From positions 144,431,361 to 144,495,360 of the forward strand of contig NC_133122.1 in the NCBI RefSeq assembly GCF_033568475.1: 64,000 nt of DNA, read 5' to 3'. Of the stretch, positions 34,898 to 47,427 are shown piece after piece; position 1 is the first letter of the stretch; the number at the start of each line of letters is the position of its first letter. Made by a program: the position numbers and the translations under genes. Source of the stretch: Henckelia pumila. Taxonomy: Eukaryota > Streptophyta > Magnoliopsida > Lamiales > Gesneriaceae. The notes beneath the pieces are model-generated. The model saw nothing but the letters and a program-made list of their open reading frames with translations. It ran no database searches and was not told where the DNA came from.

Positions 34898-37564
34898 TGA
34901 AACGACCCTAACTCTCTAATAAATAAATATGCGGAAATTTTTTTTTTTTTTATACTACTAAATAAAATATGTACATATATGCCCATACATATATGCACTG
35001 AATTAAAATACTTAAAATAAATACATGACTAAATAAATAAATAATTAAATACTTAAGAAAAATGCAATCCTTAAAATAATTAAACATTTGAGTCAACCCT
35101 AGAATTAAAAATATACTGCATAAATAAAATAATAAAATGTGTCATGCACTAAAAATATTTAATAAAATATTCCAATAAACCTCAACCAATAAAAATATTA
35201 AAATGTATCATGACACTCAAACATGGTGACTCAGAAGCTGTCACGGTCACGGGGCTACTGCAGCGCTGCTCATACGTCCTCACCACCGGTAGGAGTAACC
35301 TGTTCCTCTACGTACTCACCTGCACCATATCAGTGTAGTGAGCCTAGAGGCCCAACATGCATACTAACAAGGGTTTAAAATAATTTAAATCAATTTAATA
35401 CTAATACATACATATACATGAATGAGCATGCTTAAAAATTACATAACATAAATTACATAAATAAACATACATAACATACATAATATCATACATACATAAG
35501 TTGTTGAGCATTTATTTTCTGAACATCGAGTGGTCCTATCCGTAAGTGTGACCCATAGTGCGACTGATCAGTCTAAGAAACCATCGTACGAGGCTGGTGG
35601 CGAACCACCCATACATAAATGGCAGAAAACTGCCCATACATAAATGACAGAAACTGTCCATACATAAATGGTCACACTACTTCAATTTCCACCTAAAATA
35701 TTTTATTTGCTCAACCATAGAAGTTCAATCATAGCATAAAAATTGATTTCATGAATGCATGTACTTAAATAAATTGTGTGTCCTTCATATATATTTAATT
35801 TAATTTTCTTACTAACATATAAATATTAAAATAACTTAAATGCATAAAAATAATTAAATATATAATCAGGACACATGCAATTTTCTCATGGATGGTTCTG
35901 GACTGCTGGCCTTACATTCAAGCCCATTAACTTAAATCTGGCCCATTAACATACTTAAGCCCAATATCTTAATCTTTAAGCCCAATTAATTAATCTAAGC
36001 CCAATTAAATTAATTAAGCCCATTAAAATTACACTAAGCCCAATAACACTTAAACTGGCCCATTGGGCCCAAAAACCCAAAGACTGGCCCATTAACTTTT
36101 ATGGGCCCAAAAGCCCACAAAATTAATGGACTAACTTAATTAAAATTTTAAAAGTCCAAATAAAATTATTTGGGAGTCCAAATAATTTTATTTCAATTAA
36201 ATTGACTCAAAAACCCATTATTTCATAAAATATTTTAAAAATAAAAAGACTCGAGCCCGGCCCACCTAACCCGGACCCGGACCCACTTAACCCGACCCAC
36301 TAATCTACTGACCCGACCCGAGCCCCCACGACCCGACCCGGTACCCTGAAACCCTAAAACCCGAACCCCCTTACTTCCCCATGGCCGCGGCCGTGAGCAG
36401 CAGCCATTCCATGGCTGCTGCCGGCCGGCTCCGGCCGCCCCTGGCCGGAGCGCCGCCGCTCGGACGTAGCCCACGTCCGGGCGGACCTAACCTGTCCGAA
36501 CCCCAGCCCCCATGCAGCCCGGAAACTGGAACCCGACGGCTCTTCCCTTCCAACCCTAACCTGCGCGCAGCTGGACTCTTCACCCCTAAACCGATCGGCC
36601 TAGCCCTTCTCAGACCCAAGCCCCTCCATGGTTCGATCCTTAGGCACCCTAGGACCCCTCTTGACCGAACCCTCAGCCCCGAACCAAGCATGGAGAGGAA
36701 AAACGTGAGTTATGCATATGAAATCGAAACACAAGGCACCAACAACAACATAGAAATCGTTTTTCTGAAAATAATTTAAAGGAATTTCGATGCTTACTAT
36801 AATCCATATAATATATACTGATATTGTACGAAAATATGAAAGAATTCATGCCTTTCACCGTAGATATGGATTTAACACGTGTAGGAAGGACTTCGGGACG
36901 ACGGGACGACTTTGGCTTGCTTGGAACCTTGAAAACCGGCTATGGAGTCTTCTTGGAGGTTGGTTCGGTGAAGAAGGAGATGGAGAATGGATAGTGGAGG
37001 TGGGCGGCTGATGGTGGAACGATCGGCAATAGGGTTTGGGTAGAATAGGTTTAATTTTGTGTTAATTAAAAATATAGGTTAAATAAATAAGGATAAAAGT
37101 TTTAAATATTAAATATACAACTTAAACTCCTAATTAAAACTTTAAAAATCTGATAACAAAAAGAAAATCTCGAAATATTAATTTAAGGAAATTTTAAAAA
37201 TACTAAAAAGTCAATATTTTGGCTAATTTTGGATAAAAAGGATTCCTAAAATTATATAAAATTAAATACTTAAGATTTTGAGATAATAAAACTCAAAATA
37301 ATATTTTAAGGCTCCAAAAAGACTCATAAAATAATTTGGCTAGAAAGTTGTCATCTCGTCCGTCCACGGTCCCGTCTACGCGATCAAATAATAAAAATAC
37401 TAAAAATTATAAAAATCACTAATTATGGGTTAAATGCTTAAAAATAAATTAAATCATGCATAAATAATTCACAGAATTATTTAACCCATAAATCATAAAT
37501 TTAAATAATTAAATATCCTAATTATGCAGGCGGATTTATGTAATTAAAAATACCGGGTGTTACA
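34898..37564 (-). repeat. 3' LTR of the Tekay-type element
   Basis: A 2,667-bp repeat starting TGAAACGACC and ending GGGTGTTACA, so TG...CA. It contains repeated AGCCCAATTAA / GGCCCATTAA strings (about 35920-36100) and a GC-rich, CpG-rich block (36240-36700). The ORFs in it occur identically in the other LTR and are not genes. Confidence 0.93.
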
Positions 37565-37580
37565 ATTCTCCCCCCCTTAA
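37565..37580 (-). other. Polypurine tract
   Basis: On the minus strand TTAAGGGGGGGAGAAT abuts the 3' LTR, the primer for plus-strand DNA synthesis. Confidence 0.8.
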
Positions 37581-37609
37581 ATTGAATTTCGTCCTCGAAA
37601 TTAAAGTAC

Positions 37610-38479
37610 TTACCCGAACAACTCCGGGTAGCGAGTCCTCATATCCTCCTCGGTCTCCCAAGTAGCTTCCTCCTCCGAGTGATTCAGCCACTGGACTCTG
37701 ACCATCGGTATGACCCGCGTCCTAAGCCTCCGCTCCTCCCTAGCCAAGATCCGCACTGGTCTCTCCTCGTACACAAGATCTGGTGGCAACTGTAAGGGCT
37801 CGAAATCCAACACATGCGACGGGTTGGAGACATATCTCCGAAGCATGGATACATGGAAAACGTTGTGCACTGCCGCTAGCCCTGGAGGTAGAGCTAAACG
37901 ATAGGCCAACGTGCCAACTCGCTCCAAGATCTCGAATGGCCCTATATATCTCGGATTAAGCTTGCCTCTCCGTCCAAAACGCGCTACTCCCTTCATAGGT
38001 GACACCTTCAAGAATACGTGATCACCTACTGCGAACTCCAAATCGCGTCGTCTGGCATCTGCATAACTCTTCTGCCGACTCTGCGCAGTCCTCATCCTAT
38101 CTCGAATCTGCGTCACGATGTCAGCTGTCTGCTGCACAATCTTTGGACCCAACAAAATCCTCTCACCAACCTCATCCCAATGCACTGGAGATCTGCATCT
38201 CCTCCCATAAAGTGCTGCATAAGGAGCCATACCTATAGACGACTGAAAACTGTTGTTATAGGTAAACTCCACTAATGGCAGTCTAGTCTCCCAAGATCCT
38301 CGAAAATCGATGACACAAGCTCTCAAAAGATCCTCGAGAACCTGGATCACTCTCTCGGACTGACCATCTGTCTGGGGATGAAATGCTGTACTGAACAGAA
38401 GCCTAGTCCCCATAGCCGTGTGCAGACTCTTCCAAAACGCAGATGTGAATCTCGGATCTCTGTCTGACACAATAGACAC
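37610..38479 (-). pseudogene. Tekay pol, C-terminal part (integrase core end and chromodomain-like tail)
   Basis: 289 codons. SIVSDRDPRFTS holds the second Asp and GQSERVIQVLEDLLRA the Glu of the DDE core. RRRDLEFAVGDHVFLKVSP is the GPY/F-type C-terminal module, and the last 50 residues are chromodomain-like. It is in the same frame as the upstream pol ORF, separated only by one TAG codon at 38519-38521 and 13 sense codons, so a single nonsense change splits integrase between its first and second catalytic Asp. Confidence 0.9.
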
Positions 38480-38518
38480 TGGTATGCCATGCAGTCTAAC
38501 AATCTCTCTAATGTAAAG

Positions 38519-40948
38519 CTATGCATACTGTGTCAAAGTATAGTTAGTCCTCACCGGCAAGAAATGAGCTGACTTGGTGAGTCTATCCACAATCACCCAA
38601 ATCGCTGTGCACCCTCTGGCACTCCTCGGCAAGCCAACCACAAAGTCCATCGTAATATTCTCCCACTTCCATTCCGGAATAGGGAGAGGTCTAAGAAGTC
38701 CCGCTGGACGCTGATGCTCTGCTTTGACTTGCTGACAAGTCAAGCACTCTGACACCACTCTCCCGATGTCACTCTTCATCCCGGGCCACCAATACAATAA
38801 CTGCAAATCTCGGTACATCTTCGTACTTCCGGGGTGAATGGAGTACGGAGATGCATGAGCCTCTGCTAGAATCTCGGCTCTCAACTGATCAACGTTCGGT
38901 ACCCACATCCTCCCACGGTACTGAACGATGCCATCCTCCACTGTATACAAGAGACTACCTCTGGCCTCATCTCTCTGTCTCCATCGCTGTAGCTCCTCAT
39001 CAGTGGACTGTCCCTCTCTAATCCGATCTCTCAAAACTGGCTGCACCGTCAACACTGACAAGCTCGGTGCATGGCCGCTCGGATAGCACTCCAAACCAAA
39101 TCTCTGAATCTCGGTCTGTAGTGGTAACTGTACAGTCAAACATGATATCACTGACGACTTCCGACTCAAAGCATCTGCCACTACATTAGCCTTACCCGGA
39201 TGGTAGCTAATGTCACAGTCATAGTCCTTAACAAGCTCAAGCCATCTGCGCTGCCTCATGCTCAACTCCTTCTGGGTGAAGAAGTACTTGAGGCTCTTGT
39301 GGTCGGTGAAAATCTTGCACTTCTCGCCGTAAAGATAGTGCCTCCAGATTTTTAACGCAAATACCACTGCTGCAAGCTCCAAATCATGCGTCGGATAGTT
39401 CTGCTCATGAATCTTCAACTGTCGCGACGCATATGCGATAACTCTGCCACTCTGCATAAGTACTGCGCCCAAACCAAGCTTGGACGCGTCGGTGTACACC
39501 ACTAACTCCTCATGTGGCACTGTCATAGCTAACACAGGTGCTGAAGTAAGTGCATCCTTCAGCTGATCAAAGCTCCTCTGACAATCTGGACTCCAACTAT
39601 ACTTCGCGTTCTTCTTGGTTAAGGAAGTCAAGGGTACTGCAATAGAGGAAAAACCCTTGATGAACTTCCTATAGTATCCTGCCAAACCCAAGAAGCTACG
39701 AATCTCCGAAGCATTCTTTGGAATCCCCCAATCCCTCACTGCCTGCACCTTGGACTGATCCACTGCGATCCCATCCCTAGAAATAATGTGGCCTAGAAAC
39801 GCCACCTGCTCCAACCAAAACTCACACTTACTGAACTTTGCAAACAGTCGATGCTCCCTCAAAGTCTGCAAGGCTGTATGCAAATGCTGTGTATGCTCCT
39901 CAATGCTCCTCGAGTAGATCAATATGTCATCAATGAATACAATGACAAACTGATCTAGATACGGCTGGAAGACACGATGCATGAGATCCATAAAAACTGC
40001 TGGAGCATTGGTCAACCCAAAGGGCATCACCAAGAACTCATAGTGCCCATATCGTGTCCTAAAGGCAGTCTTAGACACGTCTGAATCTCTGACTCTCAGC
40101 TGATGGTAACCAGATCGCAGATCGATCTTGGAGAATACCGAAGCTCCCTGCAACTGATCGAATAAATCCTCTATCCTCGGTAGCGGATACTTATTCTTCA
40201 CTGTGACTCTGTTGAGCTCTCGGTAGTCAATACACAATCTCATGCTGCCGTCCTTCTTCTTCACAAACAACACTGGAGCTCCCCATGGAGAAAAGCTAGG
40301 ACGAACAAAGCCCTTCTCCAACAGCTCCTGAATCTGCTCCTTCAACTCTCTCATCTCTGTAGGAGCAAGTCGATACGGTGCCTTAGAGATAGGCACAGTA
40401 TCTGGCAACAACTCAATACTGAACTCCACCTCTCTCACTGGTGGAACTCCTGCCACATCGTCAGGAAAAACATCTGGATAGTCACGTACCACCTCTATGT
40501 CTGATAAAGATCTGCTAGAAACATCCGAGGTAGTGACCACACTAGCAAGAAAACCCTGACATCCATGGCGCAACAGTTTCCTCGCACGAACAAGTGATAT
40601 CATCTGAGGAATACTGCTAGACTGAGATGCAAAGAAAGTAAACATCTCACCTCCTGCTGGCTTCACTGACACTGTCCTACGTCGGAAATCAATCGAAGCT
40701 CCATTAACTGATAGCCAGTCCATACCCAAAATCAAGTCAAACCCAGTCAATGGAATAACCACTAGATCTGCTCGAATGGAGTGTCCCTGCAACTCCAATG
40801 CCAGATCCCTGATGACACTAGTGGTAGTGATAATCTGTTCGGATGGCATGGTAACATCGTAACCACTGTCTACAACCTCCGGTGAAATGCCTATCCGTCT
40901 GATAAAATCTCGGGAGATAAACGAATGCGTGGCTCCTGAATCTAGCAA
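38519..40948 (-). pseudogene. Tekay pol: protease, RT, RNase H, integrase N-terminus
   Basis: 809 codons. Domains in order: protease with LDSGATHSF at the very start; RT at about 180-380 with [20 protein letters not shown] and the catalytic [14 protein letters not shown]; RNase H at about 470-590 with [15 protein letters not shown] and [13 protein letters not shown]; and integrase from about 680 with the HHCC zinc region (ECLTCQQVK) and first catalytic Asp in [13 protein letters not shown]. It ends at TAG (38519). The frame stays open upstream of the first ATG, through [13 protein letters not shown], so the annotated ATG is not the natural protein start. Confidence 0.93.
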
Positions 40949-41162
40949 CGCAAACGTGGAGTTGCCTCCAACTAGAATTCTCCCTGCACGCAGAAGATTC
41001 CCAACAATTCATACCACTATGCTCCCAAGGTTAAAATACTAAAATCCTTAATTCTAATCACAAAGAAACAAAATTCTTATTCTAGCATGCTGATAATTAA
41101 ACTCATGTAACAGGCATTCAGTTATAATCGCAATTAAACAAAAGCAAAGAATTGAAAAAGTT

Positions 41163-42236
41163 CTAGGGGTTAGGTATACCGGTGATCAAGGAGGTATCTG
41201 GGTCTGCCTCCTCAGCCTGCATCACATAAACTCGCCCACTGACATTCTGCCTCTGCGGGCAGTTGGCAATCTGATGCCCTGGCTCCTTGCAACGATAGCA
41301 GACTCCTGCTCCCATAAGACACTGCCCGGAATGCATCTTCTGACACTTCGGACACACTGGATATCTCCCTGGAGTAGGGGCCCCGCCCCTAGTCTGCTGC
41401 TGTGGCTTCCCCTGAGGCCTCTGCTGATTCGGGCCCTTAGATGGCCCTGTAGACTGTTTCTTCGCAGGTGGCTGCGAAGATGGTCGCTGATACCCTGTCT
41501 GCACAAACTGCCTCTTACCCTGCTGCTCTCTCTGTATCTCCCTCCGTCCCTCCTCGGAACGCAAGGCCCTGCTGACTGCAGACTCATATGTAAAGACGTC
41601 TGCCATACGTACGTCATGCCTGATCTCAGCCTTCAGGCCCTCCACAAACTGTCGCAGCTTCTCCTGCGGACTATCAGCAATCATGGGCACAAAGTGACAG
41701 CCCCTCTCAAACTGGCTCACATACTCCACAACCGACCTGTCCCCCTGACGGAGACTCATGAACTCACGGATCATGCGACTGCGCACATCCTCGGTGAAGT
41801 ACTTGGCGTAGAAGATACGCCTGAACTCGGCCCACGTCAGTGTAGGTAGATGGACCCCTCTAACTGCACCCTCCCACCAAAGGGCTGCATCGCCTCGCAT
41901 CATGTACGTCGCACAGCTCACCCTGTCGGTGTCTGTGATCCCCATATAATCGAAAATGGACTCAAGAGAGCGAATCCATCCCTCAGCCACCAACGGATCG
42001 GTGGTCCCCACAAACTCCTTAGGCCCCTTCTTCTGGAACCTCTCTGCGACGTCCTCCTCGTGGGACAGTCTGGGACGGGCAGCCTGCTGCTCCAGCAAGG
42101 CAGTAATACCCGCCATCATCGTGGCACTGGCCTGCTCCAGTGCTGTCATGGGGTGCTGCTGAGGTGGCGGTGGAGGTGGAGGTGGAGGTCTCCCACGTCG
42201 GTTCACTGGTCTGGGAGGCATTCTGCACCACCACAT
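41163..42236 (-). CDS. Tekay gag
   Basis: 357 codons; MPPRPVNRRGRPPPPP at residue 6 is the more likely start. A Pro-rich head is followed by the retrotransposon gag core (PLVAEGWIRSLESIFDYMG, ALWWEGAVRG, WAEFRRIFYAKYF). A Gln/Pro-rich linker precedes the zinc knuckle CYRCKEPGHQIANC (residues 313-326), which binds genomic RNA. It is open to its stop; protease follows in the next ORF after about 200 bp. Confidence 0.9.
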   Translation of the reverse strand: MWWCRMPPRPVNRRGRPPPPPPPPPQQHPMTALEQASATMMAGITALLEQQAARPRLSHEEDVAERFQKKGPKEFVGTTDPLVAEGWIRSLESIFDYMGITDTDRVSCATYMMRGDAALWWEGAVRGVHLPTLTWAEFRRIFYAKYFTEDVRSRMIREFMSLRQGDRSVVEYVSQFERGCHFVPMIADSPQEKLRQFVEGLKAEIRHDVRMADVFTYESAVSRALRSEEGRREIQREQQGKRQFVQTGYQRPSSQPPAKKQSTGPSKGPNQQRPQGKPQQQTRGGAPTPGRYPVCPKCQKMHSGQCLMGAGVCYRCKEPGHQIANCPQRQNVSGRVYVMQAEEADPDTSLITGIPNP

Positions 42237-42390
42237 ATTACTTTACGTAAATCGCCATGCATAACTAAGTGTTTAAAATTAAGGCTAACTTAAATTCTAG
42301 AAATTAAATCATACTATAAACATTTAAAACTTACAGATCGGTAGCGTGAATTTCTGAGCTAGCATAGCAGTAGTGACCCCTCCAAGGACC

Positions 42391-42406
42391 GTGCTCTAAT
42401 ACCAAC
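42391..42406 (-). other. Primer-binding site (tRNA-Met type)
   Basis: Minus-strand TTGGTATTAGAGCACG directly follows the 5' LTR and differs by one base from the usual TGGTATCAGAGC initiator-Met complement. Confidence 0.8.
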
Positions 42407-45076
42407 TGAAACGACCCTAACTCTCTAATAAATAAATATGCGGAAATTTTTTTTTTTTTTTTTATACTACTAAATAAAATATGTACATATATGCCCATAC
42501 ATATATGCACTGAATTAAAATACTTAAAATAAATACATGACTAAATAAATAAATAATTAAATACTTAAGAAAAATGCAATCCTTAAAATAATTAAACATT
42601 TGAGTCAACCCTAGAATTAAAAATATACTGCATAAATAAAATAATAAAATGTGTCATGCACTAAAAATATTTAATAAAATATTCCAATAAACCTCAACCA
42701 ATAAAAATATTAAAATGTATCATGACACTCAAACATGGTGACTCAGAAGCTGTCACGGTCACGGGGCTACTGCAGCGCTGCTCATACGTCCTCACCACCG
42801 GTAGGAGTAACCTGTTCCTCTACGTACTCACCTGCACCATATCAGTGTAGTGAGCCTAGAGGCCCAACATGCATACTAACAAGGGTTTAAAATAATTTAA
42901 ATCAATTTAATACTAATACATACATATACATGAATGAGCATGCTTAAAAATTACATAACATAAATTACATAAATAAACATACATAACATACATAATATCA
43001 TACATACATAAGTTGTTGAGCATTTATTTTCTGAACATCGAGTGGTCCTATCCGTAAGTGTGACCCATAGTGCGACTGATCAGTCTAAGAAACCATCGTA
43101 CGAGGCTGGTGGCGAACCACCCATACATAAATGGCAGAAAACTGCCCATACATAAATGACAGAAACTGTCCATACATAAATGGCCACACTACTTCAATTT
43201 CCACCTAAAATATTTTATTTGCTCAACCATAGAAGTTCAATCATAGCATAAAAATTGATTTCATGAATGCATGTACTTAAATAAATTGTGTGTCCTTCAT
43301 ATATATTTAATTTAATTTTTTTACTAACATATAAATATTAAAATAACTTAAATGCATAAAAATAATTAAATATATAATCAGGACACATGCAATTTTCTCA
43401 TGGATGGTTCTGGACTGCTGGCCTTACATTCAAGCCCATTAACTTAAATCTGGCCCATTAACATACTTAAGCCCAATATCTTAATCTTTAAGTCCAATTA
43501 ATTAATCTAAGCCCAATTAAATTAATTAAGCCCATTAAAATTACACTAAGCCCAATAACACTTAAACTGGCCCATTGGGCCCAAAAACCCAAAGACTGGC
43601 CCATTAACTTTTATGGGCCCAAAAGCCCACAAAATTAATGGACTAACTTAATTAAAATTTTAAAAGTCCAAATAAAATTATTTGGGAGTCCAAATAATTT
43701 TATTTCAATTAAATTGACTCAAAAACCCATTATTTCATAAAATATTTTAAAAATAAAAAGACTCGAGCCCGGCTCACCTAACCCGGACCCGGACCCACTT
43801 AACCCGACCCACTAATCTACTGACCCGACCCGAGCCCCCACGACCCGACCCGGTACCCTGAAACCCTAAAACCCGAACCCCCTTACTTCCCCATGGCCGC
43901 GGCCGTGAGCAGCAGCCATTCCATGGCTGCTGCCGGCCGGCTCCGGCCGCCCCTGGCCGGAGCGCCGCCGCCCGGACGTAGCCCACGTCCGGGCGGACCT
44001 AACCTGTCCGAACCCCAGCCCCCATGCAGCCCGGAAACTGGAACCCGACGGCTCTTCCCTTCCAACCCTAACCTGCGCGCAGCTGGACTCTTCACCCCTA
44101 AACCGATCGGCCTAGCCCTTCTCAGACCCAAGCCCCTCCATGGTTCGATCCTTAGGCACCCTAGGACCCCTCTTGACCGAACCCTCAGCCCCGAACCAAG
44201 CATGGAGAGGAAAAACGTGAGTTATGCATATGAAATCGAAACACAAGGCACCAACAACAACATAGAAATCGTTTTTCTGAAAATAATTTAAAGGAATTTC
44301 GATGCTTACTATAATCCATATAATATATACTGATATTGTACAAAAATATGAAAGAATTCATGCCTTTCACCGTAGATATGGATTTAACACGTGTAGGAAG
44401 GACTTCGGGACGACGGGACGACTTTGGCTTGCTTGGAACCTTGAAAACCGGCTATGGAGTCTTCTTGGAGGTTGGTTCGGTGAAGAAGGAGATGGAGAAT
44501 GGATAGTGGAGGTGGGCGGCTGATGGTGGAACGATCGGCAATAGGGTTTGGGTAGAATAGGTTTAATTTTGTGTTAATTAAAAATATAGGTTAAATAAAT
44601 AAGGATAAAAGTTTTAAATATTAAATATACAACTTAAAATCCTAATTAAAACTTTAAAAATCTGATAACAAAAAGAAAATCTCGAAATATTAATTTAAGG
44701 AAATTTTAAAAATACTAAAAAGTCAATATTTTGGCTAATTTTGGATAAAAAGGATTCCTAAAATTATATAAAATTAAATATTTAAGATTTTGAGATAATA
44801 AAACTCAAAATAATATTTTAAGGCTCCAAAAAGACTCATAAAATAATTTGGCTAGAAAGTTGTCATCTCGTCCGTCCACGGTCCCGTCTACGCGATCAAA
44901 TAATAAAAATACTAAAAATTATAAAAATCACTAATTATGGGTTAAATGCTTAAAAATAAATTAAATCATGCATAAATAATTCACAGAATTATTTAACCCA
45001 TAAATCATAAATTTAAATAATTAAATATCCTAATTATGCAGGCGGATTTATGTAATTAAAAATACCGGGTGTTACA
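42407..45076 (-). repeat. 5' LTR of the Tekay-type element
   Basis: A 2,670-bp second copy of the LTR, with the same TG...CA ends. Differences seen by eye include 43187 (C for T), the run at 43318-43321, 43493, 43774, 43971, 44341, 44638 and 44780. ORFs are shared with the left copy. Confidence 0.93.
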
Positions 45077-45081
45077 ATTTT
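45077..45081. repeat. Target-site duplication ATTTT (right)
   Basis: Matches 34893-34897. Confidence 0.9.
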
Positions 45082-45196
45082 CACTTCTTTCCATCCTTCT
45101 GGAGATCTAAGTTTTCCTATTATAGAAAACTCTTTTTTTTTCTGGTGGAATTTCTTGAATAGGTGATTTGTCCCATCTCCTGCTTGTCATTCTGTC

Positions 45197-46123
45197 TCAT
45201 TGGAAAGATAACCTTCGGGGTTCTATTTTAAGGTCTCTGTATAGAACCGGTCTGTCTTGAATTTGAATGTCTGTTTTCTGAATTAAAGGAAACTCGATTC
45301 TTTCTAGGTATATTGCTTGAGAAACTTTCCCAAAGATCTCTGAAATTTCAATGAACTCATTTCTAATAAATAATTCAAAATGGTGAGTATTAGAAAGAAC
45401 ATATGAAATTTGATACGTAATAGAATATGGCCTATTACCTTCCTTCATTAGTCTTTTTTCCTTGAAATTTTGATGCAAAGTCAAGGCTCGACTAAAATCT
45501 CTATCAGCTAAATTGTAGGCTATTCTTGGATAAATAACTCCCACAATTTTTCCTGCACATAAATTTCCCGAGATAGTTCCTAGAACCGCATCTTGTATAT
45601 TCCCCATTCTTTTATCGCATACTACGATATCTATGAGTGAATCTATTCCCTCTTTAAAAGTAGCCTTGATCATAATCTGGATTTTTCCAATATGAATCCA
45701 AGACATTGTCTTTGCTACTTCTACTTTTAATTTCTGTAATTCTTCTCGAATTTCTTCAAAGGGAATTAACTGCATTTCAATTTGATTACTGGTTAGTTCC
45801 ATAGGGATCGCCATTTTCCTTCTGGATACCTTATAAATCAAATTATGTCTTCTTTGTCTTAGCCCTAGGTTTCCTAAGACTCTTTCAACTTGTCCTACCA
45901 AAAATCCTTGGTACTTCTGTAATGTTGGATTTTCTCTCATAATCATTTGGACCATATTATGAGATATCGTAGTTTGACTAAAGAACTCAGCCAAACTTTC
46001 ATGTGTTTCATGGCGAAACACTTCCTCTTTACTCTGATTCTGATTCTGATTCATCTTCAGAAACTTCTCGACTAAACAATATCTTTTCTTCGTATATGCT
46101 TTCATCTGAGGGGATATCCTCAA
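45197..46123 (-). pseudogene. Caulimovirid movement protein (30K superfamily)
   Basis: A 308-codon frame. Core strands include SWIHIGKIQIMIKATFKEGI, SLIDIVVCDKRMGNIQDAVL and the conserved Asp-containing YNLADRDFSRAL, followed by YSITYQISYVLSNTHH, as in 30K-type proteins that open plasmodesmata for cell-to-cell spread. The frame ends at 45197, about 115 bp before the gypsy insertion point. The downstream sequence continues on the other side of that insertion. Confidence 0.75.
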
Positions 46124-46138
46124 ATTGATATACTTGGA

Positions 46139-47227
46139 CTAGATCTTGAAAGAAGACCACATCATCCATATCTGGTGTTGCTTCAAAGAGTTTAACTCAT
46201 TTTTTCTCGTTTTCTGGACAATTTGTAGATATATGTCCTCTTGCTCCACATGTCCAGCAGTTGCAATCCTTGAAACTTTCACTTGCTCTTGTATGAGTTC
46301 TTCTGAAAGTTCTTCTTGATGGTGTTCTTCCCATGCTTTGTGATGAGCCTGTTGCTGGGATGTTCTTGTAGGTCCACTTCTTCTACCTGATCTATAGGAT
46401 CTGGCCTTTTGTTTGAACCAAAATGTTCTTGGTTTCCAAGAACTTTTCATTCTTTTATTATAGGGATTATTTCTGAATTTTTTCCTTTTAAATCTCTGTG
46501 ATCTGTTTTCAATGATCGTTGGAAGATCATTTTCTCTACAACACAAAGGTGTACACTTATCTATACCCCTTATTTTCTTGTAGTTCTTCTGTAATGCTGC
46601 CATATGACACCATTCTGCTAATTTTCCTTTCAAAAAGGAGGCACGTCTTGCCAATGTATCAAGATTGCCTGGAACATATTCTTGAATCAGCATTTCTCTC
46701 CAGAGACTTGACATTTTTGCAAAAAATAGCTGAATAGCTATATTTTTCTCGACTCCCGAATTCCATCTGTATTTAGTGAATAACATAATGTATTCATCAA
46801 CTAAGCAGATATCATGTAACTCGAGGCTATAAAGAGCTTGAGTATATCTTCTCTTTTTCTCTTTATCTTGATTATTGAAATAGTCTACCCCTATAAATTG
46901 TGCTTTAAATAGGGTGGTCATTCTTTCTCCAATCTCGCTGAGGGATTCTCCTGCTAAGATTGATTCCTTAGTTTCTGGCATAGTCATCTCCTATGTGATC
47001 TTAACAGATCCCATTAGACTCATTTCTAGAAGTTTAATGAATCCTTCTTTATTGAGATCTAATGTCCCTGCTGCTAATCTCATATCTGACGTCCAATCAT
47101 CTATAAGATCTTCTCTGTTTTTGAAGTCCAAAACATCAAGGTTTAACATAACCCCGTAAGGATGTATTGGATCTAAAACAGTTTTTCCGTAAGGAGTTTG
47201 ATGGAGTGGGATTTTACTCCTTCTCAA
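46139..47227 (-). pseudogene. Caulimovirid coat protein region, with stop and frameshift
   Basis: The frame 47227-46991 (DFKNREDLIDDWTSDMRLAA) and the frame 46987-46139 lie in the same phase, separated by one TAG (46991-46993). The second contains FFAKMSSLWREMLIQEYVPG and a long basic stretch (KRKKFRNNPYNKRMKSSWK). A CX2CX4HX4C zinc knuckle, diagnostic of caulimovirid coat protein, is present at about 46219-46260 but in a different frame from the ORF, showing an indel just before it. It normally packages DNA and binds pregenomic RNA. Confidence 0.75.
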
Positions 47228-47427
47228 TTTGGTTCCTACTGGATGTGAATTTTCTCCAACCTAGAACTCACTATGTGGTTCTTCTGTTTTAACCACATAT
47301 CTTGGGGGATTCCCTATGGGTTGTTCACCCTTAGGGAAATTCATTTTTAGATCTACTACTTTGAGATTCGCAAAAGAATCCGCAAGATCTTGTAGATCCT
47401 CGAGATTTAATCTTTCTAAAGTAGTCA

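Larger units (their letters stand above)
34898..45076 (-). mobile_element. Ty3/gypsy chromovirus, Tekay/Del type
   Basis: A 10.2-kb element coding on the minus strand with two LTRs (34898-37564 and 42407-45076), a tRNA-Met primer-binding site, gag, pol in gypsy order (protease, RT, RNase H, integrase) and a polypurine tract. The pol C-terminus (VRVQWLNHSEEEATWETEED) is the chromodomain-like motif of the Tekay clade, whose long LTRs it also shares. By eye the LTRs differ at about eight bases plus a poly-T length change, so insertion was recent. Coding regions are GC-rich against very AT-rich surroundings. A stop in integrase makes it non-autonomous as it stands. Confidence 0.93.

Noticed and set aside
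36381-36779. 132-codon plus-strand ORF, repeated at 43893-44291
   Set aside because: It occurs identically in both LTRs of the Tekay element, in a GC-rich LTR block; no domain and no conservation argument.
41274-42293. Long plus-strand ORFs opposite gag
   Set aside because: Shadows of the GC-rich gag gene on the other strand.
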